Assembly (NCBI RefSeq): GCF_023195515.1
Contig: NZ_JALPKR020000002.1
Location: forward strand, 2,767,001 to 2,831,000
DNA from: Variovorax sp. S12S4
GTDB lineage: Bacteria > Pseudomonadota > Gammaproteobacteria > Burkholderiales > Burkholderiaceae_C
DNA: 64,000 nt
Direction of reading: 5' to 3'
Shown: piece after piece, positions 37,851 to 46,391 of the stretch
Numbering within the stretch: position 1 is the first letter of the stretch
Layout: every line of letters starts with the position of its first letter
Notes under the pieces: model-generated
What the model saw: the letters and a program-made list of their open reading frames with translations, nothing else
Told to the model about the DNA's origin: nothing
Database searches by the model: none
Program-made: the position numbers and the translations under genes

Positions 37851-38585
37851 ATGCGCAAAAGGAACTCCGACGATCTGCCGATCGAAGCGACCACTCGACT
37901 ATTCGAAGTGCGTGGTCTTAATCCGTGGGAAAACAGGAAGGCCGTGTACGAGGTAGTGCTCAGGTCGGGGAGGAGTGTCTATATGCGGATGGACAGCACG
38001 AACTACAGCAATACAGGCCGAATGGTCGTTCTTGTCGATTCGCAGCGCTTCCTACTGCATTGGCGGGCCGATCGCGCGGGTCTGCATGCACACGAGGCCA
38101 ATGGCGACCCGACCACTTGGATCCATGACTACAAGTTCGGTCTCGCGGCCAAAGGATTTGCATTGGGCGTCGAAAACCCGGTACCCCTCGCCACCGTTGG
38201 ATGCCGGTTCAACACCAACGAGCATTTTTTGGCAGATCTGCTTTCGAGGATCGATCCCCGGCGGCAGCCTGCATCGCCCGTCGTGACCTTTACCAACGGC
38301 ATTACGCGTACTTTGTGGCTGCTGACAAACGGCGCATCCAGCTTCCCAGTTGAATGCTCGCGCGACGATTCACAGTTGCTTGCGAACTGTTGTGGTTTAC
38401 CTGGTGCGCCCCCCAAAGCGCCTTTGAGATCACCCACGGCGGGGACAAATCGAACTGACGACGAGCTTGAATCCTTATGGCCTTGGCGCGGGAGCGACAT
38501 GTCCCAGTCGCATAGCTACAGCACGCTGAGCGGGACTGAGGGCTGGCCAGATAAGGTGAACCTTCGACGTTTCCATTGTTGCTAG
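37851..38585 (+). CDS. Uncharacterised protein resembling plasmid fertility-inhibition factors
   Basis: 244 residues, no signal peptide or membrane helix. Conserved-looking segments are VVLVDSQRFLLHW, WIHDYKFGLAAKGFALG, ENPVPLATV and FTNGITRTLWLLTNGA followed by SFPVEC. I associate this pattern with the family annotated as plasmid fertility inhibition factor in Proteobacteria, but from memory of the motif only. Such a protein would interfere with conjugation of other elements. The last 110 bases overlap the convergent gene, so the true end may be earlier and another sequence error is possible. Confidence 0.55.
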   Translation: MRKRNSDDLPIEATTRLFEVRGLNPWENRKAVYEVVLRSGRSVYMRMDSTNYSNTGRMVVLVDSQRFLLHWRADRAGLHAHEANGDPTTWIHDYKFGLAAKGFALGVENPVPLATVGCRFNTNEHFLADLLSRIDPRRQPASPVVTFTNGITRTLWLLTNGASSFPVECSRDDSQLLANCCGLPGAPPKAPLRSPTAGTNRTDDELESLWPWRGSDMSQSHSYSTLSGTEGWPDKVNLRRFHCC

Positions 38586-39140
38586 GTCCGCCTTGTGACG
38601 GTCTTTCTGTAGGCTTACCTTGAAAAAGCCCGGGTTGTGGTCTATGCGGTGTGCCTGCAGTCGCCAGAGGACCACAAAGGCAAATTTTGGTGTCAAGCTC
38701 TTGTTTGTACGGAAGTAGGTCAGAGCGTTCGAGAGAATCGGGTTGCTCTCAGACACGGTGAGCCGCTCAAGCGCTTTGATGCACGACTCCAAGTGCATCT
38801 GCTGCATGAGCCGGCTGAGCTTCTTCTTTGCATCCGCGGCAGAAAGCCTCATGCCTTGCTCAAAGACAGACACATCGAATCTCAAGATGCACTGCGAACC
38901 GACCCAAAGTCGATGGGCCGTCAATTGGTTCTGAATGCGGAAGTGATACCGGAGTTCTTCTTGCTCGCACAGCTCGCAGGTCTCGGTAGCGTGGCCGTGA
39001 TCAACAGTTTCTTCTGTAAAGCTCCATTCTTCAAATGCTTCCGGCAGTGTGGCGCCGATTGACAAAGGAAGAATGTTGTCGCGAATTCGTTGCGGATAGG
39101 TTGACATGGCCGAGGGACAAGCGTCACACGTGCATTCCAC
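38475..39140 (-). CDS. Uncharacterised Cys-containing protein, possible zinc-binding
   Basis: 221 residues, or about 210 if the second Met is the start. Residues 57-85 hold CELCEQEELRYHFRIQN followed by LWVGSQCILRF, a treble-clef-like arrangement (C-x2-C, then VGS-x-C) often seen in small plasmid- or island-borne proteins of unknown function. The N-terminal CTCDAC gives further cysteines if the longer start is used. It is convergent with the preceding gene and lies in a run of small minus-strand genes near the island's right side. Confidence 0.6.
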   Translation of the reverse strand: MECTCDACPSAMSTYPQRIRDNILPLSIGATLPEAFEEWSFTEETVDHGHATETCELCEQEELRYHFRIQNQLTAHRLWVGSQCILRFDVSVFEQGMRLSAADAKKKLSRLMQQMHLESCIKALERLTVSESNPILSNALTYFRTNKSLTPKFAFVVLWRLQAHRIDHNPGFFKVSLQKDRHKADLATMETSKVHLIWPALSPAQRAVAMRLGHVAPAPRP

Positions 39141-39203
39141 GTACAGAAACCTTAGCCTCTTCCGCAGGCAGGCGAAAGGAGGAAAACCAAGGGAGTAGAG
39201 CTA

Positions 39204-39401
39204 TCAGATCTGGCCAACCGGCACTGCTAACCCTGGTCGGGCGACAGATGCTATGAACAGCTTCTTGGGTTGGTCAAGGTCCCAATCTCGAGAACCATCC
39301 AGCGTCGAAGTTGCTGTTCTCGAACTCTCCCGCCGATTGTCCATGTACCCTTCGGGTTCCACATCAACCACCTTGTAGTCGAAGCTGTCATGTATGCCCA
39401 T
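39204..39401 (-). CDS. Small acidic protein of unknown function
   Basis: 65 residues from the ATG at 39401 (MGIHDSFDYKVVDVEPEGYM), acidic at the N-terminus with an apolar tail ending VAVPVGQI-like residues (LAVPVGQI). The start lies 4 bases after the stop of another short frame on the same strand, a spacing typical of coupled genes. No family recognised. Confidence 0.45.
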   Translation of the reverse strand: MGIHDSFDYKVVDVEPEGYMDNRRESSRTATSTLDGSRDWDLDQPKKLFIASVARPGLAVPVGQI

Positions 39402-39405
39402 GCAC

Positions 39406-39676
39406 TCACAGCTCGAACACTTGGAAGAACTCTGGCGGCATAGCTGACGAAGCGCCTTCGGGCACTGTAAGGACTTGGCGGGACCTCCTCAGCGTCTTGA
39501 CGCCCGCCGCGTACCAACATACCAAATCATTGGAATGCGGTGGCGTGAAGCGTTTCCATGGGGCTGTTTTGCACTCACGAGGGTAGCCATCATTCTTTTC
39601 GCTCTTGCACCCTCCTGAGAACGGGCACTCAATCGCTCTGCGGCTTAGGTCTTCCGTATGCGTCCAGCCAAGTCAT
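39406..39676 (-). CDS. Small Cys-rich protein, frame disturbed
   Basis: From about 39632 down to TGA 39408-39406 the minus strand reads ECPFSGGCKSEKNDGYPREC, continues with WKRFTPPHSNDLVCWYAAG and ends MPPEFFQVFEL. It has good protein composition and five cysteines. An ATG at 39676 opens MTWLDAYGRPKPQSD one frame off. Joining them needs one base removed or two added, so about 89 residues in all. It ends 4 bases before the 65-residue gene. No single frame shows the whole gene, so automated callers will miss it. Function unknown; the Cys pairs suggest metal binding. Confidence 0.4.
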
Positions 39677-39696
39677 CTTGACCGGTTGCACCCAAG

Positions 39697-39864
39697 CTAA
39701 ATGGCCTGCTCCTGGAGCCATCGTTGAAGATGCTCGCTCGCGAGCACTCTGGCATCCTCGACCAACTCGAAGTCTCTTGGTTCAGGTGCAGGCCCATAAC
39801 CGCGGAAGTAAGCGAGCAGCTTCAGGTGCAAGTGCCACTCAGCCTCACGAGTGAGGCTCTCCAT
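39697..39864 (-). CDS. Small protein downstream of the histidine kinase gene
   Basis: About 55 residues from the ATG giving MESLTREAEWHLHLKLLAYF, with an acidic helical C-terminus (ELVEDARVLASEHLQRWLQE). The open frame continues upstream to the kinase stop, so a longer form with a non-ATG start is possible. It follows the kinase on the same strand. No family recognised. Confidence 0.45.
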   Translation of the reverse strand: MESLTREAEWHLHLKLLAYFRGYGPAPEPRDFELVEDARVLASEHLQRWLQEQAI

Positions 39865-39930
39865 CTGTTCCCACAACTGCAGCGATGGCGGTGTGAGAGG
39901 CACAGCGCGACTCCGCGTGAAGCCCGGCAA

Positions 39931-41058
39931 TCAGCCCGCTTCCCCGCCGTCCCCTCGCGAACCCGCTTTCGGCAGTTCGATAGTGAACCGCACCCGCCCC
40001 GCCGCGCAGGTGCCAACCGTCTCCCCGCCGTGCGCCCTGGCGATCTGCCTGGCGATGAACAGCCCCAGACCCAGGTGCGTTCGTTCGGCCGCCGCGGAGG
40101 GCATGTCGCGCTGGCGCAGCGGCTCGAACAACATCTCGATGTCTTCCGAGGGGATCTCGCCCGCGTTCTCCACCGAGATGCGAACGGAGGAGTCGCCTCC
40201 TTCGATCCTCACCATGGCCTGCCCCGAAGGTTCCCCATGCTTGACCGCGTTCGACACGAGGTTCCCGAGCGCTTCGCGCACGCGGGACGCGTCGAAGGCC
40301 CCTTCGGTGTCCCCATGCACCTCGAAGGCGATCTCGGCCCCGGGGTGGCCAACCCGGAGCAGTTCCAGTTCTTCGGCACAGGCCGCGGCGAGGTCGACCG
40401 GAGCCCGCCGCAGCACCATGCCGGCGCCGAAGCTGGCCCGGCTGTACTCCAGCAGCGAGTCCAGCAGGGATGCAAGGCGCTTCACGCCGCGAGAGAGCAG
40501 CGCCGTCTGCGCCGCGGGCGCGACCGCTTCCGCGCGCATCAACTCGACCGTCAGCGCGACCGAATTGAGCGGACCGCGAAGGTCGTGCCCGAGGATCCCG
40601 AGGAAGATCTGCCGCCAGCGCTCGCGCTCCTGCGCATAGAACTGCACCGACTCGGCCACGGCCTGGTCGATCGCTTCGTTGAAGCGGTTGGTCTCATCAA
40701 TGGCACCGGGCCCGGGCGGGTGTGCGTCGCCCCAGAGGCGAAGGATCGAGGAGCGCAGCGCCCGGAACTCAGCCACAAGCTGCTCAATCGAGATGCCCCT
40801 GCGCGCGCGCAACAGCCCATGCGTCTGGGCCGAGGTCTGCGACGACGGCGTTGGTGCTTCGCCATGGGACCTCGCAATCGACTCCGTCCTACTTTGGGGA
40901 TCCCGCAAGTCCGCTGAAATCGCCTCCAGCAGTTGCGGCAGGTGATCCCTCAGCGCCGGCTCGTCCATCTCGCGCAGCGCCGGAATGGTGCGGGCGAAGG
41001 CGATGGCCGCCTCGAGGATGGGTTCTCTGGCGGACTCAAGGAACGTGGCAAGTTGCAT
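39931..41058 (-). CDS. Soluble sensor histidine kinase with RsbRD-like N-terminus
   Basis: 375 residues without membrane helices. The N-terminal 130 residues form a helical globin/RsbRD-like region (FLESAREPILEAAIAF, ELLEAI-type helices). The HisKA box has its His near residue 157 (LGHDLRGPLNSVALTVELM) and the HATPase domain shows SNAVKH, a degenerate G1 region and HLGLGLFIARQIARAHGG. It is divergent from a stand-alone receiver gene 63 bases away, the likely phosphotransfer partner. Confidence 0.85.
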   Translation of the reverse strand: MQLATFLESAREPILEAAIAFARTIPALREMDEPALRDHLPQLLEAISADLRDPQSRTESIARSHGEAPTPSSQTSAQTHGLLRARRGISIEQLVAEFRALRSSILRLWGDAHPPGPGAIDETNRFNEAIDQAVAESVQFYAQERERWRQIFLGILGHDLRGPLNSVALTVELMRAEAVAPAAQTALLSRGVKRLASLLDSLLEYSRASFGAGMVLRRAPVDLAAACAEELELLRVGHPGAEIAFEVHGDTEGAFDASRVREALGNLVSNAVKHGEPSGQAMVRIEGGDSSVRISVENAGEIPSEDIEMLFEPLRQRDMPSAAAERTHLGLGLFIARQIARAHGGETVGTCAAGRVRFTIELPKAGSRGDGGEAG

Positions 41059-41121
41059 GTCGGTGGGTGAAGGAAGGCGAATGGAAACCTTACAGCAAAG
41101 TCATCAGGAAGCAAGAGTCCT

Positions 41122-41490
41122 ATGACACAGCCGGTGATCTTGATCGCCGACGACGAAGCCGAGGCCGCGGACCTGCTGGGCTTGCTGCTCGGGCTTCATC
41201 TTCCCCAGGCCGCGGTGCGCGTGGCCCATGGGGGTCAGGCCGGGCTCGATCTGGCGATCCGGGAGCGGCCGGACGCGGCCGTTCTCGACCTGGAAATGCC
41301 GGGCCTGGACGGCGAAGCGCTCGCGTTCGCTCTGCGCGCGGCCTATCCTGAGGCTGCGCCGCTGCTGATCGCGTTGTCGGGCAACGTGGTGCGGCTCGCC
41401 CAGATCGAAGGCAACGGCGCGTTCGACCACCACTTCGGCAAACCTGCCGACCTGGACGGCCTTGTCGGCTTGCTGAAGGCGCTTTCCTGA
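41122..41490 (+). CDS. Single-domain response regulator (CheY-like receiver)
   Basis: 122 residues forming one receiver domain: acidic pair in IADDEAE, phospho-acceptor Asp56 in AVLDLEMPGLDGE, Ser in IALSGN and Lys in HHFGKPADL. There is no output domain, so it would act by protein contact or in a phosphorelay. It is divergent from the soluble histidine kinase. Its end is only 31 bases from the truncated left side of an IS66 copy. Confidence 0.9.
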   Translation: MTQPVILIADDEAEAADLLGLLLGLHLPQAAVRVAHGGQAGLDLAIRERPDAAVLDLEMPGLDGEALAFALRAAYPEAAPLLIALSGNVVRLAQIEGNGAFDHHFGKPADLDGLVGLLKALS

Positions 41491-41520
41491 GCAGGGGGCC
41501 ATCGACCGCACGGCCGCGAT

Positions 41521-43125
41521 TCAGTTTGCAGCCAATGGCTGCCAGCGATGAGGCAATAGTTCTGCGACGCGACTGGCCGGCTGCGTGGGTAGCCGCTCGA
41601 TAACGTCCTTGAAGTACGCGTGCGGCTCGTGACCATTGAGCCGCGCGGAGTGCACCAGGCTCATGACGGCTGCGGCCCGCTGGCCGGCGCGTAGCGATCC
41701 GGCGAAGAGCCAGTTTGATCGACCCAGCGCGATCGGTCGGATCTGGTTCTCCACCCGATTGTTGTCGGCGGGCAGATCGCCGTCGTCGATGTAGCGCGTC
41801 AGCGCCACCCAGCGCTTCAGGCTGTAGTCGATGGCTTTGGCTGTGGCCGAGCCCTCTGGCACCCGCTGTCGCTGCGAAGTGAGCCATTGATGCAGTGCAT
41901 CGGCTACCTTACGCGATCGCTCCTGGCGGACGCGCTTGCGGTCCGCGGTTGCCAGTTCGGCGACGGCTCGCTCGATGTCGTAGAGCTCACCGAAGAACTT
42001 CAGCGCCTGCTCGCCAACCTGGCTGGCGTGGGCGATCCACAGCTCATGGAACTTGCGCCGTGCGTGCGCCAGGCAGCCGGCTTCGGTGACGCCCAGCTCG
42101 AAACAGGCTTTGTAGCCCGAGAAGTCGTCGCACACCAGCGTGCCGCGCCAGCCGTGCTCACCCGTGAGCCCGAGGAAGGCGCGGGCATGCTGCCCGCCCC
42201 GGCTGTCGGCAAAGTCGAACACCACAGCGCGAAGCGTGTCGTAGGCAGTCGTGCAATAGCTCCAGAGGTACGCCCGATGCGTCTTGCCGTTGCCGGGTTT
42301 GAGCATTGCCACCGGCGTCTCGTCCGCATGCAGTACGCGGCTTTGAAGCATCTCACGCTTGAGCGCATCGACCAGCGGCTGCAGCTGCAGGCCGCACTGT
42401 CCGACCCAGCTGGCCAGTGTCGAGCGCGGGATGGCGAGGCCCGCGCGACCGAAGATGGCTTCCTGCCTGTACAGCGGCAAGTGGTCCAGATACTTGCCCA
42501 CCAGCACCTGCGAGAGCAGCCCAGCCGTCGGGATGCCCTTGTCGATGATGTGCGGGGCGACAGGCGCCTGCACCAGCGTCTCGCACTTCGTGCAGACCCA
42601 CTTGCCGCGCACGTGGCGCTCGACGCTGAACACCCCAGGGCGGTAGTCGAGCTTCTCGGCCACGTCCTCGCCGATGCGTTGGAGGGTGCAGCCGCAGGCA
42701 CAGGTGGTGCTCTCCGGCTCGTGGCGGATCTCCCGGCGCGGCAAGTGCGCGGGCAGTGCCTGGCGCTTGGGCTGTTGCTTCTCACGCTGCGCAGACGGCG
42801 CGGTCGCGAGTTCCTCCAGCTCACGCTCCATTGCCGCCAAGTCGGCGTCGATGGTCTCTTCCAGCAGGCTCTTCTGCTCGGCGTTGAAGGCTTCCGACTT
42901 GGCGGCGAACTTCAACCGCTTGAGCACGGCCATCTCGTGCGTGAGCTTGTCGATGGCGGCCTGCTTGAACGCGATCTCGTGTTCGCGACGTGCGATCTCA
43001 AGCTTGTCGGCTGCAGCCCCTCTCCTCAGGGAGAGGACCATCTCGCGCAGCTGCTGCGCGTCCAGGTGGTCAAGGTCGGCCGTGTCGATCACGGAAGGTG
43101 ATGGTGCCCCAGCGTGCGCGCCCAC
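41521..43125 (-). CDS. tnpC: IS66 transposase TnpC (copy 1)
   Basis: 534 residues, intact. An N-terminal coiled coil (leucine-rich, residues about 20-95) is followed by a zinc-finger region with CACGCTLQRIG and CTKCETL, then the IS66 DDE core: HADETPVAML, LVCDDFSGYK and the late Glu in DNNRVENQIRPIALGR. About 90 percent identical by eye to the copy at 44005-45609. It would catalyse transposition with TnpA and TnpB, but the left end of this copy is missing. Confidence 0.95.
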   Translation of the reverse strand: MGAHAGAPSPSVIDTADLDHLDAQQLREMVLSLRRGAAADKLEIARREHEIAFKQAAIDKLTHEMAVLKRLKFAAKSEAFNAEQKSLLEETIDADLAAMERELEELATAPSAQREKQQPKRQALPAHLPRREIRHEPESTTCACGCTLQRIGEDVAEKLDYRPGVFSVERHVRGKWVCTKCETLVQAPVAPHIIDKGIPTAGLLSQVLVGKYLDHLPLYRQEAIFGRAGLAIPRSTLASWVGQCGLQLQPLVDALKREMLQSRVLHADETPVAMLKPGNGKTHRAYLWSYCTTAYDTLRAVVFDFADSRGGQHARAFLGLTGEHGWRGTLVCDDFSGYKACFELGVTEAGCLAHARRKFHELWIAHASQVGEQALKFFGELYDIERAVAELATADRKRVRQERSRKVADALHQWLTSQRQRVPEGSATAKAIDYSLKRWVALTRYIDDGDLPADNNRVENQIRPIALGRSNWLFAGSLRAGQRAAAVMSLVHSARLNGHEPHAYFKDVIERLPTQPASRVAELLPHRWQPLAAN

Positions 43126-43149
43126 GCATCAGCACATTCGGCAATTGCA

Positions 43150-43482
43150 CTACAGCACGCAGATCACTCCAGCTTCGCCGATACGCTGCCACGGCAGTCC
43201 GAGCACCAGCGCATCGAACTGGGGAGGGGTCAGGCTGAGCGTGGTGCCGCTGTCCTTGGGCCAGACGAACTTGCCCTGGTGCAGGCGTCGTGCCGACAGC
43301 CAGATGCCGATGCCATCGTGCACCAGGACCTTCATGCGATTCGCACGCCGGTTGGCGAACAGGTAGGCGTGGTGCGGGCGCGCGGCGCCGAAGACACGCA
43401 CCACGCGCGCCAGCGCCGCTTCGGTGCCTGCACGCATGTCCAACGGCTCGATGGCCAGCCACAGCGCGTCGACGCGGATCAC
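43150..43482 (-). CDS. tnpB: IS66 accessory protein TnpB (copy 1)
   Basis: About 110 residues with a GTG start at 43482 that overlaps the tnpA stop (GTGA). The family core HHAYLFANRRANRMKVLVHD and GIGIWLSARRLHQGKFVWP is intact. TnpB is required with TnpA for efficient IS66 transposition; its biochemical role is unclear. tnpC starts 25 bases downstream. Confidence 0.95.
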   Translation of the reverse strand: MIRVDALWLAIEPLDMRAGTEAALARVVRVFGAARPHHAYLFANRRANRMKVLVHDGIGIWLSARRLHQGKFVWPKDSGTTLSLTPPQFDALVLGLPWQRIGEAGVICVL

Positions 43483-43826
43483 CTGAGGATCTCGCGCAGC
43501 CAGGCGGCGCATTGGCTTGATGCGCTCAGCGGCCATGTCACGTTCACCGCGATTGCGCCCCGGCGAAGCTCAAGGTGGATGTCACCTACGACTGCAGGGC
43601 CTGGCGCCAGCGTGAGCGAGACGAACTCGGCTTGCGGGTCACCGGCCTTCGAGGCGGTGCCTCTCGCGTCAACCATGCGGCGCCACTTGTGAACGAGGTT
43701 GGCGTTGAGGCCATGGGCTAGCGCCACTTGCGCCACAGACGCCCCGGGCTCTGCGCACGCCGCCAACACTTGCCGCTTCAGATCGGCCGCGTGGCGCCGC
43801 CGGCTCACGCGCTTGGAGTCTTCCAT
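43479..43826 (-). CDS. tnpA: IS66 accessory protein TnpA (copy 1)
   Basis: 115 residues. The N-terminal helix-turn-helix (LKRQVLAACAEPGASVAQVA, then LNANLVHKWRRM) is of the IS66/IS3 orfA type, followed by a beta-rich C-terminus. First gene of the IS66 operon, coupled to tnpB. Confidence 0.95.
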   Translation of the reverse strand: MEDSKRVSRRRHAADLKRQVLAACAEPGASVAQVALAHGLNANLVHKWRRMVDARGTASKAGDPQAEFVSLTLAPGPAVVGDIHLELRRGAIAVNVTWPLSASSQCAAWLREILR

Positions 43827-43956
43827 AGGTGTCCACCTAAATCCTTGGTGGACACCATCGTCATAGACACTGGGGCCAAGCTCAAGACGGGATCACCGCG
43901 CGCTTACGGTCTTCCGTCGCATACGCACCTCCACCAGATTTAAGATGAAGCTGGCT

Positions 43957-43964
43957 GAAGTGAA
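43957..43964. repeat. 8-bp target-site duplication of IS66 copy 2, left
   Basis: GAAGTGAA directly abuts the left inverted repeat of copy 2 and is repeated exactly at 46392-46399 on the other side. Eight bases is the standard IS66 duplication length, so this copy inserted by normal transposition. Confidence 0.9.
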
Positions 43965-44004
43965 GTAAGCGCGCGGTGATCCCGTGTTGACGACGGTCCT
44001 TTGA

Positions 44005-45609
44005 TCAGCGACCTGCTGGTCGCTGCCAGTGATGCGGCAACAGCTCCGTGACGCGACTGGCCGGCTGCGTGGGCAGCCGCTCGAGGACGTCGCTGAGGTA
44101 CGCGTGCGGCTCATGTCCATTGAGCTTCGCTGACTGGATCAAGCTCATGATGGCCGCGGCGCGCTGGCCTGCCCGTAGCGATCCCGCGAACAGCCAATTC
44201 GATCGCCCGATGGCGATCGGGCGGATATGGTTCTCCACCCAGTTGTTGTCCGCCGGCAGATCGCCGTCGTCGATGTAGCGCGTGAGCGCCTGCCAGCGCT
44301 TGAGGCTGTAGTCGATGGCCCTGGCCGTGGCCGAACCATCCGGCACCCGCTGCCGTTGCCCGGCGAGCCATTGCTGCAGGGCATCAGCCACCTTGCGCGA
44401 CCTCTCTTGTCGTATTCGCCTTCGATCCTCAGGCTCAAGCTTGGCGACCTCGCGTTCGACGCCGTAGAGCTCGCCGAAGAACTTCAGCGCCTGCTCGCCG
44501 ACCGGGCTGCCGTGATTGGCCCAGAGTTCGTGGAACTTGCGCCTTGCATGGGCCAGGCAACCCGCCTCGGTGATGCCCAGCTCGAAGCACGCCTTGTAGC
44601 CACTGAAGTCGTCGCACACCAGTGTGCCGCGCCAGCCATGCTCGCCCGGCAGCCCGAGGAAGGCGCGCGCATGCTGGCCGCCGCGGCTGTCGGCGAAGTC
44701 GAACACCACCGCGCGCAGCGCGCTGTAGCTGGTCGTGCAGTAGCTCCAGAGGTAAGCCCGGTGTGTCTTGCCGTTGCCGGGCTTGAGCATCGCTACGGGG
44801 GTCTCGTCGGCATGCAGCACGCGGTCTTCGAGCATCTCGCGCTTGAGCGCATCGACCAGAGGCTGTAGCTGCACGCCGCACTGCCCGACCCAGCTGGCCA
44901 GTGTCGAGCGCGATATGGCGAGGCCAGCGCGACCGAAGATGGCCTCTTGCCTGTACAGCGGCAAGTGGTCCATGTACTTGCCCACCAGCACCTGCGAGAG
45001 CAGCCCAGCCGTCGGGATGCCCTTGTCGATGATGTGCGGGGCGACGGGCGCCTGCACCAGCGTCTCGCACTTCGCGCAGACCCATTTGCCGCGCACGTGA
45101 CGCTCGACGCTGAACACGCCTGGCTGGTAGTCGAGCTTCTCTGCCACATCCTCGCCGATGCGCTGGAGGGTGAAGCCGCAGGCACAGGTGGTGCTCTCGG
45201 GCTCGTGGCGGATCTCCCGGCGCGGCAAGTGCGCGGGCAGTGGCTGGCGCTTGGGTTGCTGCTTCTCGCGCTGCGCGGACGGCACGGTCGCGAGTTCCTC
45301 CATCTCACGCTCCATCGCCGCCAAGTCGGCGTCGATGGTCTCTTCCAGCAGGCTCTTCTGCTCGGCATTGAAGGCTTCCGACTTGGCGGCGAACTTCAAC
45401 CGCTTGAGCACGGCCATCTCGTGCGTGAGCTTGTCGATGGCCGCTTGCTTGAACGCGATCTCGTGGTCGCGACGTGCGATCTCAAGCTTGTCGGCCGCGG
45501 CCCCTCTTCTGAGCAAGAGGACCATCTCGCGCAGTTGCTGCGCGTCCAGGTGGTCAAGGTCTGCCGTGTCGATCACGGAAGGTGATGGTGCCCCGGTGTG
45601 CGTGCCCAC
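44005..45609 (-). CDS. tnpC: IS66 transposase TnpC (copy 2)
   Basis: 534 residues, intact, same architecture as copy 1: coiled coil, CACGFTLQRIG and CAKCETL zinc region, and the DDE core with HADETPVAML, LVCDDFSGYK and DNNWVENHIRPIAIGR. It differs from copy 1 mainly in the central VEREVAKLEPEDRRRIRQER stretch and at the C-terminus, so the copies are related elements rather than a fresh duplication. Confidence 0.95.
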   Translation of the reverse strand: MGTHTGAPSPSVIDTADLDHLDAQQLREMVLLLRRGAAADKLEIARRDHEIAFKQAAIDKLTHEMAVLKRLKFAAKSEAFNAEQKSLLEETIDADLAAMEREMEELATVPSAQREKQQPKRQPLPAHLPRREIRHEPESTTCACGFTLQRIGEDVAEKLDYQPGVFSVERHVRGKWVCAKCETLVQAPVAPHIIDKGIPTAGLLSQVLVGKYMDHLPLYRQEAIFGRAGLAISRSTLASWVGQCGVQLQPLVDALKREMLEDRVLHADETPVAMLKPGNGKTHRAYLWSYCTTSYSALRAVVFDFADSRGGQHARAFLGLPGEHGWRGTLVCDDFSGYKACFELGITEAGCLAHARRKFHELWANHGSPVGEQALKFFGELYGVEREVAKLEPEDRRRIRQERSRKVADALQQWLAGQRQRVPDGSATARAIDYSLKRWQALTRYIDDGDLPADNNWVENHIRPIAIGRSNWLFAGSLRAGQRAAAIMSLIQSAKLNGHEPHAYLSDVLERLPTQPASRVTELLPHHWQRPAGR

Positions 45610-45633
45610 GCATCAGCACATTCGGCAATTGCA

Positions 45634-45966
45634 CTACAGCACGCAGATCACCCCAGCTTCGCCAATCCGCTGCCACGGCAGACCGAGCACCAGCGCATCG
45701 AACTGGGGATGGGTCAGACAGAGGGTGGTGCCGCTGTCCTTGGGCCAGACGAACTTGCCTTGGTGCAGGCGTCGTGCCGACAGCCAGATTCCGATGCCGT
45801 CATGCACCAGGACCTTCATGCGGTTGGCGCGGCGGTTAGCGAACAGGTAGGCGTGGTGCGGGCGCGCGGCGCCGAAGACACGCACCACACGCGCCAGTGC
45901 CGCTTCTGTGCCTGCCCGCATGTCCAACGGCTCGACGGCAAGCCACAGCGCGTCGACCCGGATCAC
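45634..45966 (-). CDS. tnpB: IS66 accessory protein TnpB (copy 2)
   Basis: About 110 residues, GTG start overlapping the tnpA stop, with the same HHAYLFANRRANRMKVLVHD core as copy 1 and only a few substitutions. Intact. Confidence 0.95.
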   Translation of the reverse strand: MIRVDALWLAVEPLDMRAGTEAALARVVRVFGAARPHHAYLFANRRANRMKVLVHDGIGIWLSARRLHQGKFVWPKDSGTTLCLTHPQFDALVLGLPWQRIGEAGVICVL

Positions 45967-46310
45967 CTGAGGATCTCGCGCAACCAGGCGGCACATTGGC
46001 CTGACGCGCTTAACGGCCAGGTCACGCTCACCGCGATCGCGCCTCGGCGAAGTTCAAGGTGGATGTCATCCACGACCGCAGCGCCTGGCGCCAACGTGAG
46101 CGAGACGAACTCGGCTTGCGAGTCGCCGGCCTTCGAGGCGGTGCCTCTCGTGTCAACCATGCGGCGCCACTTGTGAACGAGGTTGGCGTTGAGGCCATGG
46201 GCCAGCGCCACTTGAGCCACAGACGCCCCGGGCTCTGCGCACGCCGCCAACACTTGCCGCTTCAGATCGGCCGCGTGGCGCCGTCGGCTCACGCGCTTGG
46301 AGTCTTCCAT
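45963..46310 (-). CDS. tnpA: IS66 accessory protein TnpA (copy 2)
   Basis: 115 residues starting MEDSKRVSRRRHAADLKRQV, with the same helix-turn-helix as copy 1. First gene of the element, about 80 bases inside the right terminal repeat. Confidence 0.95.
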   Translation of the reverse strand: MEDSKRVSRRRHAADLKRQVLAACAEPGASVAQVALAHGLNANLVHKWRRMVDTRGTASKAGDSQAEFVSLTLAPGAAVVDDIHLELRRGAIAVSVTWPLSASGQCAAWLREILR

Positions 46311-46391
46311 AGGTGTCCACCTAAATCCTTGGTGGACACCATCGTCATAGACACAAGCCCGCAACTCAAGACGGGATCACCGCGCGCTTAC

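Larger units (their letters stand above)
41521..43907 (-). mobile_element. IS66-family element, copy 1, left end missing
   Basis: Three genes in the canonical IS66 order (tnpA, tnpB, tnpC) on the minus strand. The right terminal repeat GATCACCGCGCGCTTAC ends at 43907. The matching left repeat, present 40 bases past tnpC in copy 2, is absent here: after the tnpC stop the sequence goes straight to the receiver-gene flank. The element therefore appears one-ended and probably cannot transpose by itself. Confidence 0.85.
43965..46391 (-). mobile_element. Complete IS66-family element, copy 2
   Basis: 2427 bases with terminal inverted repeats starting GTAAGCGCGCGGTGATCCCG at both ends (25 of 26 outer bases match). 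It encodes tnpA, tnpB and tnpC on the minus strand and is flanked by GAAGTGAA duplications. It lies only 57 bases from the end of copy 1, in the same orientation. All three genes are uninterrupted, so it may be active. Confidence 0.95.

Noticed and set aside
41887-43101. A 404-codon plus-strand frame opposite IS66 tnpC
   Set aside because: It is a mirror of the transposase gene and recurs in altered form in the second copy only because the DNA is homologous.
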